Shown: positions 11,488 to 22,254 of the stretch, piece after piece
How positions within the stretch are numbered: position 1 is the first letter of the stretch
How the letters are laid out: every line of letters begins with the position of its first letter
Source of the DNA: Periplaneta americana
Taxonomy: Eukaryota; Arthropoda; Insecta; Blattodea; Blattidae
Direction: 5' to 3'
Assembly: GCF_040183065.1 (NCBI RefSeq)
Contig: NC_091119.1
Location: 195,845,043-195,909,042, forward strand
Length of the DNA stretch: 64,000 nt
The notes under the pieces: generated by a model
What the model saw: the letters and a program-made list of their open reading frames with translations, nothing else
The model's database searches: none
Told to the model about the DNA's origin: nothing
Program-made: the position numbers and the translations under genes

Positions 11488-11975
11488 AAAATATCGTATG
11501 GGGCACCAGCACTCATGTCATCAAGATTTTTAAATTACAGAAAATGACAATCAGGATTATTACAAATTCTCATTGTCATGAACTTTGTTGTCCTTTATTT
11601 AGTAAGGAGAAGATCTTAACTGTTACCAGTTTATATATTTTTGAATTATTAATGCATGTCAAACAAAATTGCAATAATTACACTTTTAGGAAAGATTGTC
11701 ATGATCATAATACTAGGCAATTAAGTACTCGTATGTTTCATCAACCAAAATGTCTACTGACAAAAACCAGCAAAATTGTTCAAATAATGGCAATAAAATG
11801 TCGAATAAAATGCTCACATATTTATTCACTTTAAGCAATGGTGGATTTAGAAACGTTATCTGTAGTTGGCTCATTAGTAAATCTTTTTATGATGTACAAG
11901 AATTTTTCAACTCTAACTTTTAATTTGTATTTGACAAGATCTACTACACTACAGTATCAAAAGTCTTTTATGTAA
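11488..11975 (+). pseudogene. LINE reverse transcriptase C-terminus
   Basis: The open frame begins NIVWGTSTHVIKIFKLQK and continues IRIITNSHCHELCCPLFSKE, then KILTVTSLYIFELLMHVKQN. This is the LQKKAIRII...CRPLF...ILTVxSLYI tail of jockey/CR1-like LINEs. A stop sits just before it and another at 11832-11834; the closing part (SWLISKSFYDVQEFF) is in a shifted frame. A short 3' UTR runs into the satellite at 11976. Confidence 0.75.
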
Positions 11976-12988
11976 ATAGTTAAATAATAAATAAATACGT
12001 AAATAAATAAATGAGCAAATAAGTGAATGAATGAATAAATATGTAAGTAAATAAATAAATAAATATGTAAGCAAATAAATAAATAAATAAATAAATATGT
12101 AAGTAAATAAATAAATAAATAAATATGTAAGTAAATAAATAAATAAATAAATAAATATGTAAGTAAATAAATATGTAAGTAAATAAATATGTAAGTAAAT
12201 AAATAAATAAATAAATATGTAAGTAAATAAATATGTAAGTAAATAAATATGTAAGTAAATAAATAAATAAATAAATATGTAAGTAAATAAATAAATAAAT
12301 ATGTAAGTAAATAAATAAATAAATATGTAAGTAAATAAATAAATAAATATGTAAGTAAATAAATAAATAAATATGTAAGTAAATAAATAAATAAATATGT
12401 AAGTAAATAAATAAATAATTATCTAAGTAAATAAATAAATAAATATGTAAATACATAAATAAACATGTAAGTAAACACACATATAAACATGTAAGTAAAC
12501 ACACATATAAACATGTAAGTAAATACATAAGTGAACATGTAAGTAAATACATAAATAAACATGTAAGTAAATACATAAATAAACATGTTAGTAAATACAT
12601 AAATAAACATGTAAGTAAATACATAAGTGAACATGTAAGTAAATACATAAATAAACATGTAAGTAGATACATAAATAAACATGTAAGTAAATACATAAAT
12701 AAACATGTAAGTAAATAAATAAGTGAACATGTAAGTAAATACATAAATAAACTTGTAAGTAAATACATAAATAAACTTGTAAGTAAATACATAAATAAAC
12801 TTGTAAGTAAATAAATAAGTGAACATGTAAGTAAATACATAAATAAACATGTAAGTAAATACATAAATAAACTTGTAAGTAAATAAATAAGTGAACATGT
12901 AAGTAAATACATAAATAAACTTGTAAGTAAATAAATAAGTGAACATGTAAGTAAATAAATAAGTGAATATGTAAGTAAATAAGTAAAT
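11976..12988. repeat. Satellite built on (TAAA/TAAG)n, units of 16-28 bp
   Basis: The whole block is based on 4-bp words. 12040-12440 has ATGTAAGTAAATAAAT-type units of 16-28 bp; 12450-12960 has a 24-bp unit, AAACATGTAAGTAAATACAT plus AAAT. Long minus-strand frames (up to 310 codons, Leu/Tyr/Phe/Thr-rich) are artefacts of the repeat. It starts where the plus-strand LINE above ends, so it likely expanded from that tail. Confidence 0.95.
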
Positions 12989-13677
12989 TATAGTTTTAAT
13001 GAGACAGCTATTTTAAAATAGCCAAATTTGTTTGATTTGTGTTAATTTTTACACGTTGAAAAAAAATTTTTAAGACGAATATTCATTTGAGCTCGAGCAA
13101 AAAAATAATGTACACATTAAACATATATTTCGTGGTTTTACTTTAGTGTCCTATGAAATTAACTGGTATGAATTTAATCACCATCATAACTACAGAAAAT
13201 GAATTAAGTGCACCATTTTAGAGTGATGTGATAATCTAAATAAATGCCTTAAAAATTTAAAATTAAATTCTATCTTATAATGCGGTATACACAACAATAA
13301 TTCTAGGTTAATTCAATAGTCAAAAGTTTCCTTCTTCAATCTAAAAAAATTTAAAAAGTTACGATCATTAGGACCACAACTATGACAATGTGACTTCAGG
13401 CTATTTTTCCAATTTTTCATCACAACAATCATCTTGCCTTAAACAGAATTACTAAGCATCTCTCCCTCAAAGGCAATTCAGTACATTAGGATTGATGAAA
13501 CTGACACTTGTTTGTAGAAAGAACATCTTATGTTCATTTTAATTGTCGACAATATCAAGAGTATCATGTTACATGTTTCAGGATTTTACATACCACAAAA
13601 CAAATTCGACTATAACAAGACTACTAAAAGGTTCCGTCTATTTTTATCTCCTTACATGTATATTACCTTGACCCAGT
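12989..13677. other. Unassigned AT-rich sequence
   Basis: No gene, repeat or transposon end recognised. Confidence 0.35.
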
Positions 13678-13855
13678 TGTCCTTGAAGACCTCGTGGTTA
13701 GTTCATTGCCGTTGGGTCCGAGGTTCGAGCGTTGAAACCTGACCGACGGTGATGTGGTAAAATCCTTAGCATATCTTTCCCCGGAAAGAAGCAAATCCAT
13801 GGGTGCTGTGTCGTGTATTTACAGCACATGGGAGCCCCAAGTCCTTCCTCTATTT
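13678..13855 (+). mobile_element. Possible tRNA-derived SINE
   Basis: CCTCGTGGTTAGTTCATTG resembles an A-box region and CCGAGGTTCGAGC a B-box region about 30 bases on. A non-coding body and the LINE tail at 13873 follow. No target duplication was identified, so this is tentative. Confidence 0.4.
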
Positions 13856-13872
13856 TATCAACATCCGAAACC

Positions 13873-15589
13873 ATACTTACTTACTGGCTTTTAAGGGACC
13901 CGGAAGTTCATTGCCGCCCTCACATAAGCCCTCCATTGGTCCCTGTCCTGAGCAAGATTAATCCATTCTCTATCATCATATCCCACCTCCCTCAAATCCA
14001 TGTTAATATTCTCCTCCCATCTACGTCTCGGCCTCCCTAAAGGTCTTTTTCCTTCCGGCCTCCCAACTAACACTCTATATGTATTTCTGGATTCGCCCAT
14101 ACGTGCTACATGCCCTGCCCATCTCAAACGTCTGGATTTAATGTTCCTAATTACGTCAGGTGAAGAATACAATGCGTGCAGTTCTGTGTTGTGTAACTTT
14201 CTCCATTCTCCTGTAACTTCATCCCTCTTAGCCCCAAATACAGTATTTTCCTAAGCACCTTATTCTCAAACACCCTTAACCTATGTTCCTCTCTCAAAGT
14301 GAGAGTCCAAGTTTCACAACCATAAAGAACAACCGGTAATATAACTGTTTTATAAATTCTAAATTTCAGATTTTTTGACAGCAGACTGGATGATAAAAGC
14401 TTCTTAACCGAATAATAACAGGTATTTCCCATATTTATTGTGTGTTTAATTTCCTCCCGAGTATCATTTATATTTGTTACTGCTGCTCCCAGGTATTTGA
14501 ATTTTTCCACCTCTTCAAAAGATAAATTTCCAATTTTTATACAGGGACATCACTTTATTTTTACCAACATTTTTAACATTAACCTGGCTATACTCGGAAA
14601 CACTGTTTCCCCCTTCCATTACAGGAGTTTGATGTTACTAGTGCAATATGTAAACAAATCATTTTACTAGGTATAGGAGGAGAGAAAAGTAGTGTATCCA
14701 TTTATGTTGTAGGGAAATACGATATTACGATTTTCAATTTGATCATCACTTTTACGGAATTTATCAAGATACAGTAGAGTAGTAACATTTTTTTTCAAAA
14801 ACTCAACATTTCAGGCGGCTATGTTCGTTATGTAATGTCTACTTTATTTAGCATATTAATTATTGATGTTATCATACAATATAGAGAGTGCATTTAAATT
14901 GAGGGGATCATAAGTAAAGGGCTGCAAGTGCACTTAAGTTACTTTTGAGAAAATGGGGTTTAAATATTTAAGCTTTCGTAAAATCGGTGACATTTTTTAT
15001 TTAAATTTTAATGTGTGATGCGATTAAAATATCCCTTTGCCACTAAAATTTTAGATACTTTAGCTTACACTGGATGCACTTAACTCATGTTATTACAAAT
15101 GTCACTAGCATTCCTTTGCTTCTAGCCACTTCAATTCAAAAAAGCTAATCTGAATTTTTAAACAACTTGCTGAAAATGGTTGCCGTTCATTACAATGCAG
15201 GCTTCAATTCAGTACGCATATTATTAAAAACATTTTGAAGCATATTCTCTGAAATTTAATTTATCGTTTCTTGAATATAATTTTTTAGTACGATATTATT
15301 AATATAGGTTCTTTCTTCTATAGAAAACGCAATCATATTTATGAAACACACTATACACTGCAGTGTTTACTTCACTGCTTGAAGACTTCGAATGCAACAG
15401 CGGCCGTAAGTTTGTGTGTCTGACGGGAGCAAGGACATTAGTGAAGGGGTGAGAGTGAAGTACATTCAGAAATGCAGGTACTATAAAAATGCAAGTAAAA
15501 ATAAAATGATGTCCCTGTATTTCCATTTCGTACAATATTTTCGTCACGAGACATACTCTAATACTTAGTCTTTTCGGGATTTACTTCAA

Positions 15590-15590
<1 letters not shown>
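13873..15590 (-). pseudogene. RTE-type LINE fragment B, split by a TA-flanked element
   Basis: On the minus strand, 14541-13891 encodes the C-terminal half of the RTE-type [50 protein letters not shown], then [12 protein letters not shown]. There is a frameshift near 14230. The upstream portion (NPEKTKY region) continues at 15590-15520, beyond the 976-bp insertion at 14542-15517. The 3' tail TAAGTAAGTAT lies at 13873-13886. The 5' truncation abuts (TTA)n at 15591. Confidence 0.85.
14542..15517. mobile_element. TA-flanked TIR element inside LINE B
   Basis: The left end is CAGGGACATCACTTTATTTT and the right end its complement with one change, giving TIRs of about 23 bp. TA lies on both sides (14540-14541, 15518-15519). 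Removing the element rejoins the LINE exactly as in sister copies (..AATTTTTATATTTCC..), which defines both boundaries. The TA duplication and CAGGG end point to the Tc1/mariner superfamily. No transposase frame is present in the 976 bp. Confidence 0.82.

Positions 15591-15650
<60 letters not shown>
15591..15650. repeat. (TTA)n microsatellite
   Basis: Twenty near-perfect TTA units at the 5' truncation point of LINE B. Confidence 0.97.
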
Positions 15651-15651
<1 letters not shown>

Positions 15652-16880
15652 ACATTTTATATGCATGGGTAAAATTTAAATTGGCGGTAAATTGTAATTA
15701 TGATCGGGGAAATTAATTTTCATAAGGCAAAATTCCCCTCTCCTCGAAACGCCTCAGATTCATCACTGGACGCCATTTTGTGCGTGTTGGTAAAATGGAC
15801 GACTGCGATAAGAGAAACTAAAATATGTGCTACAGTGACAACATATTTATTCGAAAAGGAAATATGCACTACGCCCCGACGTATAACACACCCGAGTCTT
15901 TCTTCTCTTCGTACATAGGAAGTCCTAAACCATTCATTCTCCAGCCTGTCCTTGACTCACTTCTAAACTTTAACCCCATGTGACGCATGTCCATACGCCA
16001 CGGCGCGGCCAACCAGGCAGGGTGATTTCCATACAAAGCATACACACGTGGAATGTGTGCAAGGTACACGTGGGGACAACTTGGCACGGGGGCCTCCTCC
16101 GAACCTGTTATTTGTTAAAACAACAATGCACACTGTGTGGGAGAGTTACATCCCGCGAGACAGAAAGCTATTTCCACAGACTGCTTACTGCCACAACCGC
16201 TGTCCAACTATTTTGGGGCCCTTTCGAGTTATTAACTGAATTCTAAGAAACTGTCAGGCACTTAACGTAAATCAGCCATACCTCCTTGTCTTAGAATCTG
16301 GGTGTATCTTTTGTTTGCTTCCCTTCTGTGTTATTACCAGGGCTAATTTTACGCAGTGCTGACCACAAAATTAAGAACTACGGCTACCTGTAAAGGATGA
16401 GAAATAAATTATGACGTAACCATATGTACTTATAATAACGTATAGTCCCGTCGCTCTAATTTCCGGCAGCCAATCGCGTTGCTGGTCGGGTACATTTAAA
16501 CGTGTGCGTCTTGTGATTCGCTGATTCATTCCTTAAGGCTCGATAAATACATAATATAATCGCGCGCCATTTTAGCTCTTTCGTTGGCGTTCGCAGAAAG
16601 CACACGAAGACGTTATTTGCCGCTCAATTATTTACTGAATTACATTGCGTATGATTTATTATCATAGGAGCTACGACATGATAATGTTTAACAGTGTGGC
16701 AAATAGATTCCTCGTATGGTAGCTCGGCAACGTAAGAATAAAAATGGCGAACGATACTACCTACGTAGACTTTATAGAGCCTTCACTTTCTAAGACGTAA
16801 GCAAAGAGGAGGAGTCACGCCGGGACTATAGTAACATTAATACTGCTTCTTTAACTGTTAACAATTTTACTACGTAAAGA
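15651..16880. other. Unassigned sequence, moderately GC-rich in part
   Basis: 15700-16250 is richer in GC than its surroundings and has short open frames on both strands without recognised domains. No transposon ends were identified. Confidence 0.35.
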
Positions 16881-16944
16881 TTAATTTTTGATCCTACAAA
16901 ATATATGTTATGGTAACAATGATTATTAGAGGAAAAAAATTCGC

Positions 16945-17016
16945 TCCGGCGCCGGGGATCGAGCCTGGGTCCTTGGTTTTATGTACTAAGTGCTGTAACC
17001 ACTGAGCTACGCCGAA
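16945..17016 (-). other. tRNA-like sequence (family II)
   Basis: Minus strand: acceptor half TTCGGCG, TAGCTCAGTGG A box, GGCTCGATCCC in place of the B-box consensus, closing CGCCGGA. The anticodon arm is degenerate (ACTTAGTACATAAAACCAAG). Probably a repeat component, not a working tRNA gene. Confidence 0.55.
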
Positions 17017-17236
17017 GTTTAATTCACAGCATTGTTACCATAACAGGTAGGACCAAAAATTAATCTTTACGTAGATTCTTCGCCCAAGAGTGCATATTAC
17101 TGTGGAATCTCGGCCACCAAGTCATTCAATTGAGTGCGCTCCTTGTATAATGGCAGTAGACTCAATAATATCGAACATGGAATCAGGCCACAAAGCGAAA
17201 AACGCTAGAGGAGAGGGATTCGATCGTGGATTGAAC

Positions 17237-17309
17237 TTCGGCGTAGCTCAGTGGTTAGAGCACTTGGTACGTAGAACCAAGGACCCGGGTTCGATCCCCG
17301 GCGCCGGGG
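17237..17309 (+). other. tRNA-like sequence (family II)
   Basis: The acceptor stem TTCGGCG/CGCCGGG pairs at all seven positions with two G-T pairs. D stem GCTC/GAGC, T arm CCGGG-TTCGATC-CCCGG and exact A and B boxes are present. The anticodon arm is CTTGG-TACGTAGAA-CCAAG, a 9-base loop, so it is not a canonical tRNA. Pol III transcription is plausible; decoding is not. Confidence 0.6.
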
Positions 17310-17340
17310 GAATTTTTCTCCTCTAATAATCATAGTTAAC

Positions 17341-17758
17341 AATTTTGCTTTAACTTGTTACTGCTACATAAATTCTACAACCACTACCACTGCCATCACC
17401 ATTAGAAAGAACCATTGCCACTGTTACCGCGGCTACTATTACCTGTGCATTTCGAACTGGCGGATCAAGGTGACATACAAAAGTACAAACCACGCACGAG
17501 ACACTGAACTGAAAACTGTGAAATGAAGCACTGGTAATTCTAGCTATTCCAGCTGACTTTAGTTGAGGAGAATGATCCAGGATTGGGGTAAGCACACGTG
17601 GCAAATTCAATTCATGTTTGACCTTGAGCCACCAGTTCGAAATGTACAGGTAATAGCAACCATCACTACCGCTAACACCATTACTACTCTTATCAGTGCC
17701 ACAACCACTACTACCACTACCACCACTATTACTACTTCTACTACTGCTGCTGCTGCTG

Positions 17759-17842
<84 letters not shown>

Positions 17843-17896
17843 GCAGTAGTACTAGTACTACTGTTAACACTACCACTAATACTAGCTGCTACTATA
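17341..17896. repeat. (ACT)n/(ACC)n microsatellite and flank
   Basis: 17341-17640 is unassigned. 17690-17860 is nearly pure ACT with CTG and ACC variants. Poly-Thr, poly-Leu and poly-Val frames here are artefacts. ACT-rich sequence resumes after the transposon at 18595, so the element landed inside this tract. Confidence 0.9.
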
Positions 17897-18592
17897 CAGG
17901 GTGTTTAAAAATACGGGGCATAATTTCAGGTATGTATTTCCCACATGTAGACAATCAAAATAGTTCATTACAACATGTGTCCGGAAATGCTTCATTTCCG
18001 AGTTATGGCCTTCACAACATTGAAATCCACCGGAACGTTTTTCATTTTTAGAAGACACTCCACTGATCAATCGTCAACACATTCACTTCTTGCATGATGG
18101 CGCTCCTGCACACTTCAGTCGTACGGCTCGCCGGTACTTGGATCGAAGGTTTTCTGATCGATGGATAGGTAGAGGTGGTCCAATTGCTTCGCCTCCACGC
18201 TCACCTGATCTCAACCCTCTCCATTTCTACTTGTGGGGCCATTTAAAATCATTGGTTCATTCGTCTCCGGTGCCTGATTTGGAATCCCTTCGGAATCGAA
18301 TTGTGGCAAGTTCTGAGGACATACGCAATACTCCTGGAGTTTGGGATCGTGTTCGCAGGTCAATGAGACATCGATGTGAGGTCTGTATTCAAGCAGGAGG
18401 TGGAAATTTTGAACATCTTCTGTAATGACAACGACCTGCGAAAAGAAAAACGTTCCGGTGAATTTCAATGTTGTGAAGGCCATAACTCGGAAATGAAGCA
18501 TTTCCGGACACATGTTGTAATGAACTATTTTGACTGTCTACATATGGGAAATACATACCTGAAATTATGCCCCGTATTTTTTAAACACCCTG
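17897..18592 (+). mobile_element. Internally deleted mariner-type transposon with ~148-bp TIRs
   Basis: The left end CAGGGTGTTTAAAAATACGG is mirrored at the right (..ATTTTTTAAACACCCTG). Inverted similarity extends about 148 bp (17897-18044 and 18445-18592). TA duplications lie at 17895-17896 and 18593-18594. Only the C-terminal third of a transposase remains between the TIRs, so the element is a deletion derivative. It sits in an (ACT)n tract. Confidence 0.88.
18090..18425 (+). pseudogene. Mariner-type DDE transposase, C-terminal third
   Basis: A 111-codon frame starts at MHDGAPAHFSRTARRYLD and passes GRGGPIASPPRSPDLNPLHF to a GGGNFEHLL end. HDGAPAH carries the second catalytic Asp of the Tc1/mariner DDE fold. 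The position of the third acidic residue (..SPDLNPLxF) is His instead of Asp, 41 residues after the second Asp. This spacing recalls DD41D mariners (inference). The HTH DNA-binding domains and first Asp are absent. With the lost third acid it cannot be catalytic. It lies centrally between the TIRs, in frame with nothing upstream. Confidence 0.85.
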
Positions 18593-18857
18593 TATTACTA
18601 GACCTAACACTAGTACCATTATTACTACTACCACTAACAATGCTGCTTTACTTCTTCTATTGTTTCAACTAAAATGTATTGTCATTGTAGATGTAAAGAT
18701 ATATTTTGTAAATTACCACTATCACTACTAACTACTACGACCACTATTACTACTATTACCAATAATTTTCGAAAAACTACAAATAATGCCCATGGCTTGT
18801 CAGTATATTTTACATTAAAAACTTCCTCGTATGTAAACGTGAAAACTTTGTAACTAA
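18593..18857. repeat. ACT-rich tract, continued
   Basis: TACTA/CACTA-rich low-complexity sequence (18593-18650 and 18715-18770), the other half of the tract split by the mariner element. No gene. Confidence 0.7.
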
Positions 18858-19135
18858 TTCAACAGTTCATAGCATAAGTACTCGTAAAAATGACTTTCAT
18901 ACTCCATAGGCAAGACTATCGTGCTATCAAAAAGGAGTGCGTTATATGACAGTAAAAAATTTTAATAGCCTCCCTAAGGATATAAGAAATCAAACTCAAA
19001 ACATAAGATTATTTAGGTGCAAACTAAAGAAGTACCTAATTTCTCACGCCTTCTATTCTGTAGTTGAATTCATGACATTCAACAACGCTGCATGGATATT
19101 TCTGTCTTGCATTAAGTACTGATACTAACCCTTTG
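18858..19135 (+). pseudogene. LINE reverse transcriptase C-terminal scrap
   Basis: One frame reads NSTVHSISTRKNDFHTP, a TAG stop at about 18907, then ARLSCYQKGVRYMTVKNFNS and LPKDIRNQTQNIRLFRCKLK, ending KYLISHAFYSVVEF. This is the H..NTR...KIYNSLP..IK...FK..LK..L tail of a jockey/CR1-like LINE. The single internal stop and absence of upstream RT sequence mark a truncated remnant. Confidence 0.75.
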
Positions 19136-19284
19136 TGTTGTACAAGTATATTGTAAAACCCTTCTGTATATATTTCTACTAGACTGTGACTAAAATTTAA
19201 GACTATAATTAAGACTATTAAGATTTTTTATATGTTCCATATTCTAGCTGTGATGCGATGTATGAATACCATGGAATGTAAATA

Positions 19285-20013
19285 CAGTCTGGTCCGTTTG
19301 GGTATGGATATTATTAATTTATTATAACGCTATTATAATAGTAGGAAAAATTTCTTGCTGGTTATATTATGATTAAAAGATGGGAGTTTCCATATATGAC
19401 AATCAACAATGCATAATCTGAAAGGACAAATGAAAATCGTAGATGATTAAAATGGCTACTACAAATCAACAGCGAGCACAATGTGTTCTTTGGTATGCTA
19501 AGTTTGAGAGTGTTAAAAGAGTTCAAATAGAATTTTGACTTGAGTATGGTGTGCGTAATGTACCTAAATACGATTCCATAATGTTGTATCGAACATGTGT
19601 AGAAACAGGTTCTGTGTTTAAAAAAACATGCAGGAGGTCACAGGCGAAACCCAGTGCGAGAAGCAGCTATCTCTTGGCTTGGCCCCCAAACTCCCCAGAC
19701 CTAACCCCTTCTGACTTCTTCGTGTAGGGTTTTGTTAAAGACATTGTCTATTCACAGAAACCCATGAACATTGATGATCTGAGAATAAAAGTTACTCAAG
19801 TTTTTCAACAAATCACCCCTCTTATGTTACAACGGACATGGGCTGAATTGCATCACCGTTATGAGTTGTGCAGGGTGCGCAATGGGGGTCATGTTGAGCT
19901 CTGAGGAATCTCCCATCTTTCAGTGTTGTATGCACAAAGTTTCAAGAAATAAAGTTCAGTAGTGAATGTTTTACGGTGTTTTTATTTTATCCATACCCAA
20001 ACGAATCATCCTG
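19285..20013 (+). mobile_element. Internally deleted mariner-type transposon (second family)
   Basis: The left end CAGTCTGGTCCGTTTGGGTA and the reversed right end CAGGATGATTCGTTTGGGTA are imperfect TIRs of about 26 bp. TA lies on both sides (19283-19284, 20014-20015). The interior codes for the N-terminal DNA-binding part and C-terminal part of a transposase with the middle missing. Confidence 0.85.
19452..19904 (+). pseudogene. Mariner-type transposase with internal deletion
   Basis: The start MATTNQQRAQCVLWYAKF is the N-terminal HTH region (DUF4817-like, from memory) of insect mariner transposases. It is followed by ..VQIEF, a stop, then LEYGVRNVP. The frame is disrupted after ETGSVFKKT, and the C-terminal LAWPPNSPDLTPSDFFV follows, a TAG in place of Trp, then GFVKDIVYSQKP and ELHHRYELCRVRNGGHVEL with a stop at 19902-19904. 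The middle, with the first and second catalytic Asp, is deleted. The SPDLTPSD acid is retained. It cannot be active. Confidence 0.82.
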
Positions 20014-20092
20014 TAAATATAATACTATACAATGGGAAATTATATTAGGCCTATGTTGCCTTCTTGACACTGACTTTTAAGTCGTGTAAATA

Positions 20093-20365
20093 TTAAAAAA
20101 TATAGCTATCAGAGACCATGTATTGTGGGTCCCTATCACCACGGTATGGCGCGTCCTCAGGTTGCGGATCGAGGAGACGGCCTCCAGATATGGAGGGTAG
20201 CTGTGAATATATTGAATAAGCAGTCGCGGACAGCCGATGAGAGGTGGTCCTCCAGCTTGGAGGTTGGGCGAAGGGCAAACAACCCATCACCGTAAAAAAC
20301 AGCTTGTACCGATTCCTTCAAATAAGCCTCGGAATGGGACTGATTCTCTGGCACGACCACATATT
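20093..20365 (+). repeat. Possible 5' region of an RTE-type LINE
   Basis: GC-richer block (GGCGCGTCCTCAGGTTGCGG .. CAAACAACCCATCACCGTAA) joined directly to LINE fragment C. I recall similar sequence upstream of this LINE type in other arthropods, but this is memory only. If right, fragment C has lost its endonuclease and most of its RT. Confidence 0.35.
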
Positions 20366-21232
20366 TCTATGCCATTAGGAAAGTCCAGGATAACACAGAG
20401 GGTTTGGAATTGAACGGGTTACGTCACCTGCTTGTCTATGCTGATGACGTGAATATGTTAGGATAAAATCCACAAACGATTGGGAAAACAGGAATTTTAC
20501 TGGAAGCAAGTAAAGAGATAGGTTTGGAGGTAAATCCCGAAAAGACAAAGTATATGATTATGTCTTGTGGCGAGAATATTGTACGAAATGGAAATATAAA
20601 AATTGGAAATTTCTCTTTTGAAGAGGTGGAGAAGTTCAAATATCTTGGAGCAACAGTAACAAATATAAATGATACTCGGGAGGAAATTAAACACCGAATG
20701 AATATGGGAAATGCCTGTTATTATTCGGTTGAGAAGCTTTTATCATCCAGTCTGCTGTCAAAAAATCTGAAAGTTAGAATTTATAAAAGTTACATTATCG
20801 ATTGTTCTTTATAGTTGTGAAACTTGGAGTCTCATCTTTGAGAGAGGAACATAGGTTAAGGGTGTCTGAGAATAAGGTGCTTAGGAAAATATTTGGGGCT
20901 AAGAGGGATGAAGTTACAGGAGAATGGAGAAAGTTACACAACACAGAACTACACGCATTATATTCTTCACCTGACATAATTAGAAACATTAAATCCAGAC
21001 GTTTGAGATGGGCAGGGCATGTAGCACGTATGGGCGAATCCAGAAATGCATATAGAGTTTTAGTTGGGAGGCCGAAGGGAAAAAGACCTTTGGGAAGATA
21101 TTAAAATGGATTTGAGGGAGGTGGGATATGATGATAGAGAATGGATTAATCGTGCTCAGGATAGGGCTCAATGGCGGGCTTATGTGAGGGCGGCAATGAA
21201 CCTCCGGATTTCTTAAAAGCCAGTAAGTAAGT
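20366..21232 (+). pseudogene. RTE-type LINE fragment C (RT motif C onward)
   Basis: Starts at [17 protein letters not shown] and contains [12 protein letters not shown], the catalytic YADD box of reverse transcriptase. Then come [40 protein letters not shown] and DREWI...[11 protein letters not shown]. Lesions: a stop just after the YADD box (20464), a frameshift near 20790-20815, and a 24-bp deletion in GRPRRRWEDN at about 21098. The tail is AAAGCCAGTAAGTAAGTAAG. Confidence 0.85.
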
Positions 21233-22254
21233 AAGTTATCAGAGAACAGTGTTACCTAACTCCTTTATTATGTCTTCATGTATTTAGTTTCTTATTATAT
21301 TCGTTTTATTCAGTAGTGAGAAGAAAATATAGATAATGAATTAAACTCCTGGTTAAGATTGTTTACATTCCAAATACGAAGAAAACGCAGACATCAACTC
21401 GTCTTAACTCTCATGTCCTTTAACATGACAATGTAATTATTTAATGGATTTTAAATTGAAAATCTTGGACTTCACTTATACTGTCAAACGTATCTCTTTC
21501 AAGCAACAATTTCAGACAAGTCCACATGCTAATGTACACCAGACACGCACACGCATCGGCGTGTCTTCTCACTTTCCCCATCAGTACACCCCGGAGTGCG
21601 TAGTTTTATGCGTCTCAGCGGTTATCTGTTCAATGAAGACACATTCGTACAAGACAGGCGTGTGTGTTTTTCTCCAAGGTGAACGTGTTCATCCTTACAG
21701 AATGATCCCCGCTGCGAGAGAAGTAAGTTGCAGGTCAATGATATTGCAAATCAAGTATAAAGATGCAAAACTTGAGGTGTATGCATATTTATATTCAATT
21801 ACAATATTAAATTCCAGGTTTTCGTTGCTGCGTCCTCGTAAAAAATGATCTCGGGGCTATGAATTTAGTAACACTAGAGGATTTTATGCTCTGCCCACAC
21901 ATTCGGAGCGGAGTGTATGTCTGCATTTGAAACTAAGAGAGGCATTTCAACTCTTCGCTACGAAACAGACTTGAATATAAAATGAATCCTTATCTTTATA
22001 CGTCTAGAATCGCAGCTGCCGTTGCACTTTCAGGAGCGACTAAAGAAAAGCTATTAGGTATATTAAGTCTTCATTAACTCGACTAAAATATCTACGCTGT
22101 ATCAGGAATACACCGGCACAAAGAATACGTCACACAGTTTGGAGAATGAAAGTGAAGTTATGGTGGATTGTGGGTTTTATTTTTTTTGGGTATGAAAAAT
22201 ACAGTAATTAAGGAAAGATATTGAATACATTTCCTCTTAAAATGAATCGAAAAT
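21233..22254. other. Unassigned sequence
   Basis: A 134-codon frame (21444-21848, plus) has no recognised domain and biased composition; I do not call it a gene. No transposon ends were identified. Confidence 0.35.

Larger units (their letters stand above)
16881..17340. repeat. Head-to-head pair of tRNA-bearing repeat units (family II)
   Basis: The right unit (about 17030-17340) reads GTAGGACCAAAAATTAATCT, then unique sequence, a tRNA-like element (17237-17309) and TCTCCTCTAATAATCAT. The left part (16881-17030) is the 3' portion of the same unit inverted, including its own tRNA-like element and the start of a next unit (AGATTAATTTTTGATCCTAC). A third unit is at 53290-53605 (minus). The presence of the next unit's start shows the family exists in tandem form. 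Confidence 0.7.

Noticed and set aside
11980-12946. 310- and 175-codon minus-strand frames (Tyr/Leu/Phe/Thr-rich, membrane-protein-like)
   Set aside because: Translations of 4-bp-based satellite units; length follows from the absence of stops in the repeat.
17563-18051. Poly-Thr, poly-Leu and poly-Val frames
   Set aside because: Translations of an (ACT)n microsatellite on both strands.
21444-21848. 134-codon frame
   Set aside because: No motif recognised, low-complexity stretches, no splice or promoter evidence.
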